From NCBI GenBank assembly GCA_019925795.1, contig CM034310.1:24386764-24450763 (forward strand): DNA of 64,000 bases. Direction: 5' to 3'. This document shows, piece after piece, positions 33,181 to 46,300 of this stretch. Under the pieces are notes generated by a model that was not told where the DNA came from, searched no databases, and saw nothing but the letters and a program-made list of their open reading frames with translations. The position numbers were made by a program, and so were the translations under genes. Position 1 is the stretch's first letter, and each line of letters starts with the position of its first letter. The stretch comes from Dendrobium chrysotoxum. Lineage: Eukaryota > Streptophyta > Magnoliopsida > Asparagales > Orchidaceae.

Positions 33181-33950
33181 AATTTTCTAAATTTAATTTT
33201 ATGGAATGTGGGAGGTTTTAATTGTTTGGATAAAGTTAAGTCCTATAATGATCTTGTTAGAAAATTTAATGTGAATTTGTGTTGTATATTCATAAAGCTA
33301 AAGTCAAGCTTGATCTTGTTGGTAATCCATAATTTGATGCAAAGCATAGAATTTTTCAGCAAGAAGGTTGTTGCCATAATTTTAATTTTTCTACTGTTGG
33401 TAGGATCTGGTTAAATTGAAATGCTTCGTGTATTTCTTTTAATTCTATTTTTATTACTATTTAGCTAATTCATGATATTCTTAAATTTGGGTCAACATCT
33501 TTTTTATCACTGTTATTTATGCTTCCAATTCGGCTGTTGAAAGGGTTAATCTCTGGAATGATATTCTTAATATATCCTATAATATTTCTTCGTCGTGGAT
33601 TTGCTTGGTGGTTTTAATTGTTGTAGATTTGCTAATGGAAAGTCTGGTGGTAATTCTCTTTCTTGTAGCAAATTGGGGGAATTTAATAATTGTGTTTTTA
33701 ATTCTAGTCTTATTAAGCTTTCATTGATAAGTCATTTTTTTACTTGGTTCAATCAGCAAAGAGATAATCCTATTCATATAAAATTGGATATGGTGTTTGT
33801 TCATAATTCTTGGCTGGACATTTTTCTATTTTCTTATTATTTAGTTGATCACTCACCTCTTATTGTTTGCAATAATAATAGAGTTGCTTCTAGTAATAGA
33901 TTTCTTTTCAAAAATTATTGGTACAAAAAATTTGAATTTTGGGATTAGCT
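33181..33950 (+). pseudogene. LINE-2 endonuclease region
   Basis: Begins MNFLNLILWNVGGFN, the usual opening of the apurinic-like endonuclease of plant L1 ORF2. Further on are GGFNCCRFAN (normally GDFN) and SHFFTWFNQQRDNPIHIKLD, then DHSPLIV. The domain is broken by stops and shifts around 33413-33600. It would nick target DNA; it is inactive here, also because the Asp of GDFN is Gly. Confidence 0.8.
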
Positions 33951-34439
33951 TATTGAGGTTTTTGCTCATCCCCCTGTTGGGAATCCTATTAATAATCTTT
34001 ATGTTAAATTACATATTCTAAAAGGGTTAATTAAGATGTACGATTGGGTCTCTTCTAAGCATTTCTCTTTTTCTATTGAGTCTCTTTAGAAGCAGTAAAG
34101 TGATTTGTGTTGCCAAATTCAAAAGGATCCTCTGAATCAAAATCTTAATTTGGCTCGTATAAAAGTTAATTCTCTTCTTAAAGATAATCTATCTTATTGG
34201 TCTTCTTAGATTATTCAAAGGGCTAAATTGAAATGAATGTCTTGTGGAGAAGACGATTTAGGCTTCATTTACTCTAAAATCAGGTGTAGGCAAAAATCTA
34301 ATAAGATTCATGGTATCTCTTCCTCTCAAGGGTTTGTAATGGATCCAAAAAGTATTTGAGCAACATTTTAAGTATGTTTTTAATTCTCCCACTCCGGCTT
34401 TTGCTTCTTCTTTCAATATACCAGTTGGAAATGTTATTC

Positions 34440-35820
34440 CTGATTTCATAAGATCTTCTTTGGTATTTTGGTTTCGATTAAAGAGATTAAAAAGGTTGTT
34501 TTTAATAGTCCTAATTCTTTTACTCCAGGTCTAGATGGTTTTACTTTCAAATTTTTTAAGAATACTTGGGAGATTATTGGACCTTTTCTTTGTAAAGCTG
34601 TTCTTTATTATTTTAATTCTGGTGTTATGCCTAGGGCTGCTAAAGCTACTGCTATTTCTGTAATTTCTAAAAAGAGCAATGTTACCAGTGTTTTAGATTT
34701 CAAGCCTATTTCTTTATGCAACATTTTTTATAAGATTGTGGCAAAAATTTTGGCTAACAGGTTGCAAGGAGTTATGCCTTTATTATTCATAAAAGTCAAG
34801 CTCGATTTATTAAACAATAGGATTTCTACGGATAATATCATACTTGCTGCTAAACTTCTAAGAGAATTCAATTCTTCTTCTAGAGAAAAGTTTTTTTGGT
34901 GCTAAATTAGATATTCATAAGGCTTTTGATACTGTTTCCAAAAAAAATTTTATTGCTAGAATGGTTTAGAAAGGTTTTCCTCAAATTTTTATCTCCTAGA
35001 TTCAAGGGTGCATTGATGATGTTTATTTTTCTATTATTCTTAATGGTTCTCTTCCTGGGGTTTTTAGATCTTCTTAGGGTCTTCGGCAAGGTTATCTTCT
35101 TTCTCATTATCTTTTTTGTATTATTATGGATGATCTCTCGTCTTCTAGATGATAATTCTTATAATGATAGTTTTGAGGGGATAAAGGTGAGTGATGATTC
35201 TCTATCTCATCTTTTATATACGGATGATCTTATCATTTCAGTAAAGCCTCTATTGGTAATGCTTGCAAGCTTAATGAAATTTTGGTTTATTTCTCTTCTT
35301 CTTGTTGTTTGTTCATTAATACTGCTAAGAGTTCTCTTATTCTTTCTAAAGATTGTCGTTTAGAGGATGCTATTAGTCAAATTCTTGGCATTAGAATTTG
35401 TTTGTATCCTTTCAAATATTTGGGCTTGCCTCTCTCAGGTAATAGGCTTAAACTTTTGGATTTTCAGCCTTTACTTAGTCGTATTACGTTGCTATTGGTA
35501 GGTTGGAAAGCTAAATTGATTTCTTTTGCTGGAAGGGTTCAATTCCTTAAATTTACTATTTTGAATGTTATTTTTTATTGGATCAGGGGTATTTATCTTC
35601 CTAAATATTATGTTAAATTTATAAGAAAGGTTTGTTCTAATTTTCTCTTTTATGGAGATTCTTCTAGTATGAAGATTCATATCATTGCCTGGAAAGATAT
35701 TTGCAAGCCTAGAGATGTTAGGGGTCTTGGTATTTTTGATCTGGAAGCTCTTTATTTATCTTATAGCTATTCTCTTCTTTGGAGGATCATTAATGGCAAT
35801 GGTCCTTTGGCTATTTGAAT
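34440..35820 (+). pseudogene. LINE-2 reverse transcriptase region
   Basis: Three frames carry one RT in order: TPGLDGFTFKFFK (about 34525), ISLCNIFYKIVAKILANRL (about 34708), LLYTDDLIIS (about 35215, the YxDD site) and YLGLPLSGNRLK followed by WKAKLISFAGR (about 35420-35530). Frameshifts lie near 34900 and 35280. Downstream WKDICKPRDVRGLGI continues the post-RT region. No longer able to be translated as one protein. Confidence 0.85.
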
Positions 35821-36554
35821 AAAGTTTAAGTATATCTCTTTTAGGAAGTCTTGGTCTGAACCTGTTTCTATTTTTTGGAAAAATATAACATCTATTGCTA
35901 GAGACATTAAAAGTATGGTTATATTCAATATTTTTCCTAATAGTTCTCTTTCTCTTTATTAGGATCCTTGGTGTATGGGGAAATCTCTCCATGAGATTAC
36001 TGAGATTGTTATAATTAATTTAGATTCCACTTTATATAAATGCAAGTTGGGGGATTGGATTTCATATAGCTGCTGGAATTTGCCTATTTCTTTGTCTATG
36101 GCAATTAGTTCAACTGTTTCTTATATTTGAATTTCTAATCAGCAAGCTTCAAATATTTTTTGGAACGGAGTTCTTCTTCCTTCTTTCAAAAATGTTTTAT
36201 AATGCTTTTTATGATAACTTCACTAAAGTGGATTTGTGTCCTTATATTTGGCATAAAAGATATGCTTTGAGATTTTCTTATTATGCTTGGATGGTTATCT
36301 TGAAGGGTCTTAAAACGACTGATATTCTTGCTCTTGTATCCTTTGTTTAAATGTTGAAGAAAGAAATAATCATTTATTTTTTAATATGATTTTTTCCTTC
36401 AAACTTATTTTAAACTTTTTGCCAGATATCATTTTTTTTATGCTTAGACCTAATTTGGTGCAATTACTGGATTATATTTTTAACCTTCATTTAGATTCAG
36501 ATGTGAAATTTTATTTTTGTTTCTTTTTGTTTATTGTTCTATTTATTTCATATG

Positions 36555-38299
36555 TGAAAGTTCATTAGGGATGTTAAGCCCTTGTGAATTAGTCACGAGG
36601 CTAACCAAGAGGGTGGGTGAATTGTTTATTTTAAAAATTGGTGACCAAAAATGATTTAGAAAAATCTTTTTGAATATTTTAAAAATAATTATAGTTTCAC
36701 GATGATGTGCAGATGTTCAACAATAACCGAATAATAATCACAATCACACGATCTTCAATAGAAAAATAAATGCGGAAGATAATCAAAAGGAACACACCAA
36801 ATTTTATAGTGGTTCGGTCAACTTGACCTATGTCTACTCCCCGGAGCCTCCCCTCCGGGTATTGCACTAACACTAAGTGACTCTCCTTCTGCTCCCATAG
36901 CAAGACGGAGAAGCCTATACAAAACTCCTTTCCACCAACCTGGTGAGGTAGAGAACTTGGACTCCTTTCTCTTTCTCCTGAAGTAGGCAGAGAACCTAGA
37001 CTTCTTTTGCTTCGTCCTGAAGCAGGCAAAGAACCTGGACTCCTTTTATTTCCTCCTTAAGCAGGCAGAGAACCAGGATCTTCTTGCAGACGATCCTTCC
37101 ATAGAGACACCAACAAGATAAGAGACGATGACCGGAGAAGATGACTCAGATCCTTGCTTGGAGCAACCTTTATGAACATCTCATAAACTCCCCCTCACAA
37201 GATCCTCTCTTTCTCTCCCAAGCTATATATCTCTCTCTCTCTCTTAAGGTTCTCTCAGGCAAGGAAAGTGGCAAAAGATCTCAACGATTGAAAATAAGAG
37301 ATCTTAAATAGGAGGGCTCAAAAATTGCCCTAAAATTTAAGTTGATGATTTTGTTCTTACAGTACGATCCAATATTATACAGTACGATCAGTTCAAAGAT
37401 AGTTTCATCCAGTATGAATGCAAATGAATAGTTCACAAATTTTATGGCCATCGTACAGTATGATCCATAGATCATACTGGACGAACCTTTTATTTTTAAC
37501 TATTCGTACGAGATGACCCATGGGACGAACAAAATCATCTCTGTTCATCATCCCGTACTGTACTCTTCATACAGTATGATTAGTTCATTTTAAGAACATC
37601 ATCCTGTATGATATAAATATCATCCGGGATGATCAGTACAAAAAAATATGGTTTCATCTAGTATGATATATGGGACAAACAAAATCGTCTCTATTTATTA
37701 CACAGTATAATTTACATCATACAGTACAATCAAGTGTAATTAGGAATCCATAATTTAATTACCTGATTATGGGGGATAATTTTAGCAAGATTTAAAATAT
37801 TCATACAGTACGATCGTAATCGTACAGTACAATTAGTTCAAAAAATCAAAATTCAAAACTTACCAAAATAGTTCTGGCGGCTAGGGTTTTTCATGTTAAA
37901 ATAAATCTTACAGTATGATATGGATCGTACAGTATGATTAGTTTATAAACCTAATCATTTGGAATTAGCCGTTAACCCTGGGTTTAAATGACAGATCGTA
38001 TAGTATGATTAAAAATCATACTGTATGATTTTGTAAAAAAAAATTAATCTAAGTAAAAAAAAATTAGCTCTCCTCCTCTGTGTGTGTGTAAGGTTACTTA
38101 GTTTGGAGATCCAGTACATTACACTTATCTCAAGAAAAATGAAAAAGTACATTGAACCTGAAACACAAACAGACTGACTCAATCTTGAGCTAGCATGAAT
38201 TGCAATTGATCCTGTGAACCTGAAAGGTTAGACACTCAACCAGAAATAAAAAGGTTTGCTATCATCAAAATCATAGTCCTTGAATCCAGATTCGTAACA
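36555..38299 (-). repeat. SIRE-type solo LTR in LINE-2
   Basis: On the minus strand it runs from TGTTACGAATCTGG (38299) to TTTCA (36555). ATATG is repeated exactly on both sides (36550-36554 and 38300-38304). It has palindromes of mixed type, including a 21-bp pair at 37599/37620, the AGCCGCCAGA block at 37861-37884, and the block complementary to gagcctcccc near 36840. It splits LINE-2 just before the WKERNFRIF coding stretch. Confidence 0.92.
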
Positions 38300-38304
38300 A
38301 TATG

Positions 38305-38440
38305 GAAAGAAAGGAATTTTAGGATATTTGAAATAATTATTCTAGCTCTGATTTAGTGGGTTGTTCCATTAATAAGTCATTATTAGCTAAAATTTCTTAT
38401 TGAAATTCCTTTCATAACATTAAAGGTTTTTTTCCTAGAT
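38305..38440 (+). pseudogene. LINE-2 C-terminal coding remnant
   Basis: Reading across 38300 gives KERNFRIFE, the conserved C-terminal motif of plant L1 ORF2, followed by stops. Confidence 0.6.
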
Positions 38441-38664
38441 AGGGCGTTAGGGTTTTTGTTGTTGGTTTTTGGTTCTTTGAGTTTCAGGCTATGATGATTG
38501 GAGCCTTCGATCTTTTCTTGGAAGGTTTTATTTCAACAACCAAGCTTTTAAGTTTGGATGGTCGATTTTAGCAAACAAAGATTGATTTTATTCTTCACGT
38601 GAGGTGTTTTTTAAGAAGGTTCTTTCTCCCTTTTTGAGTCCGATGGGGGTGGTTAGTTGGGTCC

Positions 38665-38791
<127 letters not shown>

Positions 38792-39040
38792 TGATCTCAT
38801 ATTTTAATTTTTTCATTTTGGTTTTGGTTTAGGACTAGTGGCATTTTTTGCTATTTTGCAATTCATTTCTTCTTATCTATTGGCTATTTGAATATTTCTG
38901 TTATGTTTGTTTGGCTGTTGGAGGTTTGGTGAAGCTTTATTATCTTACTTTTGCTGATAGGACCCATGGTGCTTCTAGGTTTCTCATTATTTAAGGCTTT
39001 TCTGTTCAGGTTCTAAACTCGGGATGGTATTTTGTTGATT

Positions 39041-39228
39041 GATTACTTCTTCTTGGTTTGCTGGATGTTAATGTTGGCTCAGTTGGTTGGTATTAAGAGG
39101 CTTGGTGTGTAGCTCTTTTGGCACTTTGATTATCGATTACTTCTTCTTGGTTTGCTGGATGCTGATGTTGGCTCAGTTGGTTGGTATTCGAAGACACGGT
39201 CTGTAGCTATTCTGACTTCTGGACTCGA
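39041..39228 (+). repeat. 94-bp tandem duplication in the LINE-2 3' UTR
   Basis: Two copies starting GATTACTTCTTCTTGG at 39041 and 39135. Confidence 0.7.
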
Positions 39229-39590
39229 ATGTCTTTATTGCTAGTTGTTAAAGTTAGCTCTGTTTAATGGATTCTCCCCATCTTTTGTTCCAGTGTTATG
39301 TTTAGTTGCTGACTCTTCTTTGATGGAGTTATTTTTGTTGGAATTTCTTTCTTTTTTGCGGGTCCATTATTAAACTTTCTTTTTTGGAGTTAATTTGGTT
39401 TTTCTCCTGTTCTAAGGAGTTTTATTTTCTTTTCTTAGGTTTATATTAATTTTTTCTTGTTTGGTTTTGTAAGTTTTTTCTTTCTTTTTCTTACAAATCA
39501 TTTGTAATTTCCTGGTGACCTTTCATTTTTTTGGAATGAAATTGGATTGGTATGCTCCTATTTTTCCCAAAAAAAGAAAAAATAATTAAA

Positions 39591-40137
39591 GTCAAGGTGT
39601 CAAAAAAGTTTTTGAGACGGGTTCAGAGCCAATTCGAAATTGACTTAATTTTAATCCGCTTGAGTTGAAACTGAGATATTTAATAAACTAATCAGATTCT
39701 TAAACATAATCGAATTTGTACGCAAATTGAACCAACCCGATGACTAGTTTGGATTTAAAAAAAAAAGATTTTAATGTGACAAACTTATGATAAAGCTCCT
39801 TAGCTAATTGGTGTTCATGCTTAGAAGTCGGAGTAGTGGATTGGAATGCTTGGGATGGCGTACCTAGAGGCTATGATAGTGAAATGTTATCATCAGTGAG
39901 TTTGAGGGAGTAGAATGAAGTTAGTGAAGGGAGGAAGGAAGCATGATTTTGCTTTCTAAGAATGAGTTATCGAACCCTAAATTTATAATTGATTTACAAA
40001 TAATATAAATGAGTTGGTTTGAGGTTGCTTTCTAGTTGGCAAGTAGATTCAATATTAAAATCGGGTTGAAAATTGTACTTAAACTTAACCCATTTACTAA
40101 ACAGGTCGATCAAACCTAGAATTTTTAGGTTAGGTAC
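39591..40137. other. Unassigned flank
   Basis: No gene seen; ordinary AT-rich intergenic text between LINE-2 and the inverted old LTR. Confidence 0.4.
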
Positions 40138-41497
40138 TGTTGGGTGCCAGAATATTCACGGCGGTAGAAAGATGAAGCATTTAATGTCCTAGCTTCGTAC
40201 AAAGATCTCAAGCACACTAAAAGATAAGAGAGAGGGGTGCATGAATTATAAAAGACATTAGAATTTTTACATGGGAACCTTAGAAAGGGGAAAAATCATT
40301 GGACCTTGCCTAGTTAAAATGATTCCACTAGTGTTTGTTATTGGTTATACATGATGCCCTTCCTTGGGAGAAGGTGTTTACACGTATAAATATATATCAT
40401 ATATAACATATTATATGACTAGAGTTGGAAGAATCCAATGGCATGAGAATTTTTCTCAAGAGAACATTATCCTATTTTTTCAGTAGACAAGATCTTAGTT
40501 GGGCAATAAAGGTTAGAGGAACCATACTTACCGAGCAACGGAGGTTGGAGGGACCGTAGCTGGTGGGTGATGGTGGTCAGAGGGACCGTAGTCTGGTGAT
40601 GGAGGTCGGAATGACTGTAGTTGGGAGATGGAGGTTAGAGAGATCTTAATAGGGAGATTGAGGTTGATGGGACTATTTTCAGGTGATAGAGTTTAAAGGG
40701 TACCAAGTGAGGTGATAAAGGCTATAAGGACTGTAGTCAGGCCATTAAGATCAGAGGGATCGTAATTAGTAGACAATGGTGGTAGGAGGGACCATAGTCG
40801 AGCGATGGAGATTGGATGGACCTTAGTTGGGTGACTGAGGTCGAGGGGAGTGTTGTCTACGGGAACAAAGATCAGAGGGACCATAATCAGAAGGAGATAA
40901 TGGTTAATGCTTTCATTGTCAGGTGACTGAGGTCATAGGGACCGTTGTCAGGTGGTAGAGGTCAGATGGACCATAATCAGGCAACTAAGGTTAAAGAATC
41001 CATTCTCGGATGATAGAGGTCAAAGGGATAGTAGTCGAGTGACAAAGGTTGGGGGGATCGTAGTCAGGAGATGGAGGCTAAAGGAACTGTAATCATATGA
41101 TAAAGGTTTAAGGGATCATGTTAGGTAATAGAGGTTGGAGGGATCATAGTTAGATGATAGTGGTTAGAGGGACATTAATTGACAAGCTACAGAGTTCAGA
41201 GGGACCGTAATTGGGCAATGGAGTTAAAAGGGATCAAAGTCAGGCAACTATAGTTAGAGGATAATAGTCAACGGGCGACAAAGATTAGAGGTACCTTAGT
41301 AAGTGAGCGATGGAGGTTACAGAGTTCATTATTGGTGGGTGATGGAGGTTGGAGGGGCTATAATCGATGGTCAATAATGGTCGTGTGGAGACTCGACAGT
41401 GGCAACCGGACGGAGGATTGATGGTGATGGTCAGGATGAGGTCGAACAACAGTGGATGGGTAGCGAGCGTTCCTTACCGATTATCTTTGATGGAGGT
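40138..41497 (-). repeat. Old degenerate gypsy-type LTR, inverted
   Basis: On the plus strand it opens TGTTGGGTGCCAGAATATTC, the complement of the LTR end, then shows the complement of the actagtg...ggttttccc region (about 40260-40350), then about 1 kb of minisatellite units complementary to those at 30590-31500 (core GGAGGTYRGAGGGACC). The far end is cut by the Cassandra-like LTR at 41498. It forms an inverted pair with 30270-31933. Confidence 0.65.
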
Positions 41498-41663
41498 TGT
41501 AATAGCCCAAACTATTAACTATTGAGATATTATCCGCTTTGACCTAAGGGCCTTACGATTTTTTCCTCTTGGTGTAAGTTCTCCTAGATCACCCATCCCA
41601 GGATTCTACAAGGATGAGCATGTTTAACAGTGGAGTTTCATAAATGAAATTCCAAGCATTACA
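41498..41663 (-). repeat. Cassandra-like LTR with 5S-like core, minus strand
   Basis: 166 bp from TGTAATGC to GGGCTATTACA on the minus strand. The core contains a segment like the 5S rRNA promoter: GTTAAACATGCTCATCC and GGGATGGGTGATC, compared with the plant 5S box A and box C. Cassandra elements are short non-autonomous LTR elements known to carry 5S sequence in their LTRs. Confidence 0.6.
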
Positions 41664-41798
41664 CTAAAAGGTGTGTCAAAGTTTAAAGGTTTAGCTTCTA
41701 GAGACTCAGTAGAGCTTTGAGGCTTGAAGAGTCTTGAACCTCTGTGAAACCCCTTAAGTAAAAGAAACTAAACTCTTAAATACCGAGATGCCTTTTGG
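41664..41798. other. Spacer between the two head-to-head Cassandra-like LTRs
   Basis: 135 bp, no gene. It is upstream of both LTRs. Confidence 0.45.
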
Positions 41799-41965
41799 TG
41801 TAATAGTTAGAATTTCATTAAAGAAAATCCAAAGTTAAGCATGCTCATCCAGGAGAAATCCTTGGATGAGTAACCTCCTGGGAAGTTACACCAACATGAT
41901 GAAACCATGAGACCCTTAGGCCAAAGTGGACAATATCTCAATACTTAATAGTTTAGGCTATTACA
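41799..41965 (+). repeat. Cassandra-like 5' LTR with 5S-like core
   Basis: 167 bp, TGTAATAG to GGCTATTACA. It holds AGTTAAGCATGCTCATCC and GGATGAGTAACCTCCTGGG, which differs from the plant 5S box C at about two positions. GGTATCAGAG follows at 41969-41978, like the tRNA-Met primer site of Cassandra. No matching 3' LTR is found downstream, so the element is truncated. Confidence 0.65.
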
Positions 41966-42198
41966 AAAGGTATCAGAGAAATACAACAGCTGGAAGATAG
42001 GAACTAAGTACCATAAAAGATAGTGTTACGCCATGGGAGAAGGCTAACCTTGTGCATGAACCCTTAATTAGTTATTAAATTTTTTGAATCCCTTAATCAA
42101 ATATATGTATGCTCTCGAAATGGAATCAAGCACCACATAAAGGATTATAAGGTTATTTAAGGTGTTAAAAGGCTTTAAAAGCAACACTAAATTGCCCG

Positions 42199-43384
42199 CC
42201 AAAAGGAAGTAAGCATTAAGCATAAAAGCCCAATTATTTAGTTAAGATTAATTATCAATTTTTTTTATATTTTTTATGTTTTAGATTTTTGTTGGATTTT
42301 TTATTTTCATTGAACTATTTTGAATTTTTAATTATTTTTTTACTTTTTTAATTAATTTTATTTAATTGTTAATGAATTATTATTAAATTTTATTCAAAAA
42401 TTTATTTAAATTTAAATAATTAATCCCTAAATGTTATTTAATTTTATTTAATTTTTTATGTATTATTTTATTATATTTATTATATTTAATTAATTATGTT
42501 AAAAAAATTTAATTATTTAATGAATTAATGTTTAATTTTAATTGAAATTTTTTATTTAAATTGAAATTAATTATCCTTGATTTTATTTTTTTATTTAAAT
42601 TTGTTTTATATTTTTTAAATTTCATTCTAATTTTTAATGAATTTATTTAATTAATTTTTATTTAATGATAATTAATTATTAATTAAATTTAAATTTTGTA
42701 TTTTATTTTTCAATGATTGTATATTTGGTTTGAAGTTGATTGAAGATGGTTTGATATTTTTGTAAATTTTATTTTAATTATTGTTAGTTTTGGCAAAACG
42801 AAGTAGGCATTAAGCATAATACCCATTTATTTAGTTAAGATTAATTATCAATTTTTTTAATATTTTTTATGTTTTAGATTTTTGTTGGATTTTTTTTATT
42901 TTTATTGAATTATTTAGGATTTTTAATTAATTTTTAAACTTTTAATTAATTTTAATTAATTATTAATGAATTTTTATTAAATTTATTCAAAAATTTTATT
43001 TAAATTTAAATAATTAATCTCTAAATTTTATTTAATTTTATTTTATTTTTTATGTATTTTTGAATTATATTTATTATATTAAATTAATTATGTTAAAAAA
43101 ATTAATTATTTAATGAATTAATATTAAATTTTAATTAAAAATTTTTATTTAAATTGAAATTAGTTATCTTTGATTTTATTTTTTTATTTAAATTTGTTTT
43201 ATATTTTAAAATTTTATTTTAATTTTTATTGAATTTATTTAATTAATATTTAATTAAGGATAATTAATTATTAATTAAATTTGAATTTTGTTTTTTATTT
43301 TTCAATGATTGTATATTTGGTTTGAAGTTGATTGGAGATGGTTTGATATTTTTGTAAATTTTATTTGAATTATTGTTAGTTTTG
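42199..43384. repeat. 594-bp AT-rich tandem duplication
   Basis: Copy 1 (about 42199-42791) and copy 2 (about 42792-43384) share long stretches such as TTAGTTAAGATTAATTATCA, and TAAGCAT recurs at 42217 and 42811. Content is about 80% A/T by eye. No gene. Confidence 0.85.
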
Positions 43385-46300
43385 GAAGGATTAACCCTAA
43401 CTAATGTTCTAATTAATTAGGTATTATTTGAAGATCAGTTAATGGCAAATGGGGGTAGTTTATTCCTAATGTGTAATGTCATTAAATTTGCTATATTCAA
43501 GGTCTCATCCCTAATGGATGCATGTATGAATTCCAATGAATTGCCTATGTTAGCTAGAAAAGGTCCTTTATTATTATCCATAGGTGACAATAATGTTGAA
43601 TAGGATTGAAATTAAGGTCTGTAACCCTTGCACATTTATGTAAACAAATCATATTAATCTTAGTGTCCTAAATCTAGGAAAATTGGGTAAATCCAATTCC
43701 TAAACATTTGGGTCAATTCATGACCCAATTGCTTTCAAATTTGATATCCATCAATGTATCACTCAAATAATTTTGGAAAAAATCACACGAGATCAATGAT
43801 ATCCCATACTTTATCCTATCCAAAATTCAACTCAAATGATTAAAAGTTTAGGGAACAATTCATAAAAATTTTAGAATATCAAGGATGTGATTATTCCCTA
43901 AATATAAACAAATGCATTTGAATTCAATTAATTTTGCCCAATATAACCACTATTTATTTATTTCATAGAGGGCTCACATGCTCGAGATAAAGCTAAAGTC
44001 TATTTATGATGAATTTTTAAAAATATAAAGTCAATTATGAGTTATATTAATATAAACACAATTATTATTAAAATATAAGTCATACAATTTTAAGAAAATT
44101 ACTGTGGGTAGGATATAACATGAGGATTAATGCAACCAAATTTCAACTTAATTAGATGAATATTAAGGGAGTAATTGGAGAAATTAGAAAAATAATATTA
44201 CTAAAATTACTCCGTAAATGCTCATCATCATAAACTAATTTTATCTTTAAATGATGAAAGATTAAATTCTAAACAAAATGAGGAGCTGTGCATAAAAATT
44301 GGTTAAGTATTTTATTTTATATGAATTTTTAAAGTTTTTGTTATTAAAATACATTTTAAATAATTTTCATTAAATTAAACCCGGCGGCACATTAATCGCT
44401 AATGATTGCACCGTTAACAATCATTGGCAGTTATTATAAACATGGTGTTGGCACGCCTTTTAATGACATGTTTTCCACTTAGCTGCATCAATAGTGGCCT
44501 CACGCCATCCGACCGAGCGCTGTACGGGATGAACAGCCAGGATCGCATCGGACGAGAGATGGAATGGTAGATCTCACATGCAATTTGAAAGGAAGGCGGA
44601 CAAGATCTAAACCATTGATCGAGAGATCAATGGTTCATATTTTGTACAATTCACGCATAGGTTGGTTAAAACCATAATGATGAAGAAGGCTTCATTCGTT
44701 AAAAATAAGGAACCAAATCTTACAAAACTTTAAACAGAGCTTATATATCATTGAATAAATGATGGGGAACAATTTTCATAGTCTGAAATGCACTATTCAA
44801 AAAGCTATTTAAATCTAATCATTATAGACTAGGGTTTAATGCATATCATGATACAATGAGTCTCAGAGGTTGACCTTAGGTTCGTTTTAATCCCTAGGAC
44901 CTCTAGCACAATCCTCTTGAAGAAATTGATGGTTAAAAAGGCTTAGATTGCAAGATCTAAGCCTTTGATGTACTTTAAAGCTTAGGTGGCCAAAAGTTTA
45001 TCATCGTTGGCTTACAAATGATGGGAAAAGACTTGGGAAGTGTGTATGAGGCTTGGAGAGTTCAAACAAAAAAAGAGTTCAAGCTTGAGGGCTGAGGGTA
45101 GAGTAATAACCTAGAATGAGTGTTTTGGTCCTTTTTTCTAATTCAAATGCCATAACTCACTTGGATGGCTAAGATCATTCTGGAGGCTTGCTAGGATATT
45201 GGACAACTTCTAGCATTATTAGGGAGGTAGGGAAAGGACCAAACCAAGGACAATGACTTGGAAAGGCCACTTTGTCTTCATGTGCACGTGGGGTAACTTG
45301 GCAAGTTTAGGGCAAGCCAAGACTTATGATTAGATTAGGAGGTGATTAAGGATATTCTAGAAGGGTTTTAAGAAAACTGGAATGATTTGTAGTGAGAAGA
45401 ATTAGGTGTTTGAGCAAGTTTGACCATTTGAACTAGTTTAAGTGACTTTGTTGATGGTTTGACCAGTCAAAAAGTCAAGTTGACTGCTGAGGTGGAATGT
45501 GAGGATGCTTACTTATTATTGGGTTGAATTAGGAAGGGTGTGAAGCCATGTGAATGATGTTTACATGAATGAACATGTATAGAAGTGCATTTGACCAAAT
45601 CATAATGAGTTGACTTGGTCAAAACTCACTATGATTTGCCTCACCAATGACTTAGATAGGTTTAAGACATAGAATGGAGTGATTGTGAAGGCTTGTTGAG
45701 GTTTGGGAAGTTTGATTTGATTAAATGCATTGATTTGACCCAAGTTGACTTAGGTTGAGCAAGCATGGGTATAGTTGACCAAGTCAACTATTAGTTGGGT
45801 CAGAGTGACCAGTCAAACTCAATCCACTAGGAGTTATGTTCAGGGAATTCTAGTGAAGTTCAATGATGAGCTGGAGTTTAATTAGAGGTAATTGAGCTTG
45901 GGGTCAATTGGGCTAGCTTGAGCTAGTTCAACTGGGTCAAATTGATCAGTCACTAACTCAAAGAGCAAGTGATGGGTAATTTAATGTATGAAACTCCTAT
46001 TGAAGTAATTTACGTAAGACTGAGGACAAGGGTACCACTGTACTGAGCTACCTAATTGCGATGTAGGGTTGTAATTGTCCATGCGATTGAAGCTTGATTG
46101 AAGTATGTAGGCTGATTGTAGATTCGATTGATTACTAGATGTGTAGATTGATTGTAGACTAGGTATTTATTGAATGAAGATTGATGACTGGATGGATGTC
46201 AGTTGCTCAGGGCAATTTAAAATCTAGGATGATTACAATGTACTGGGATATAAATTAATATATTGTGATTGATTGATTGAAGACTGGATGATTGAGATGA

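Noticed and set aside
41799..41965. Functional 5S rRNA gene
   Set aside because: Only the promoter-like core is kept, framed by TGTAAT/ATTACA ends and a tRNA primer site, which fits an LTR.
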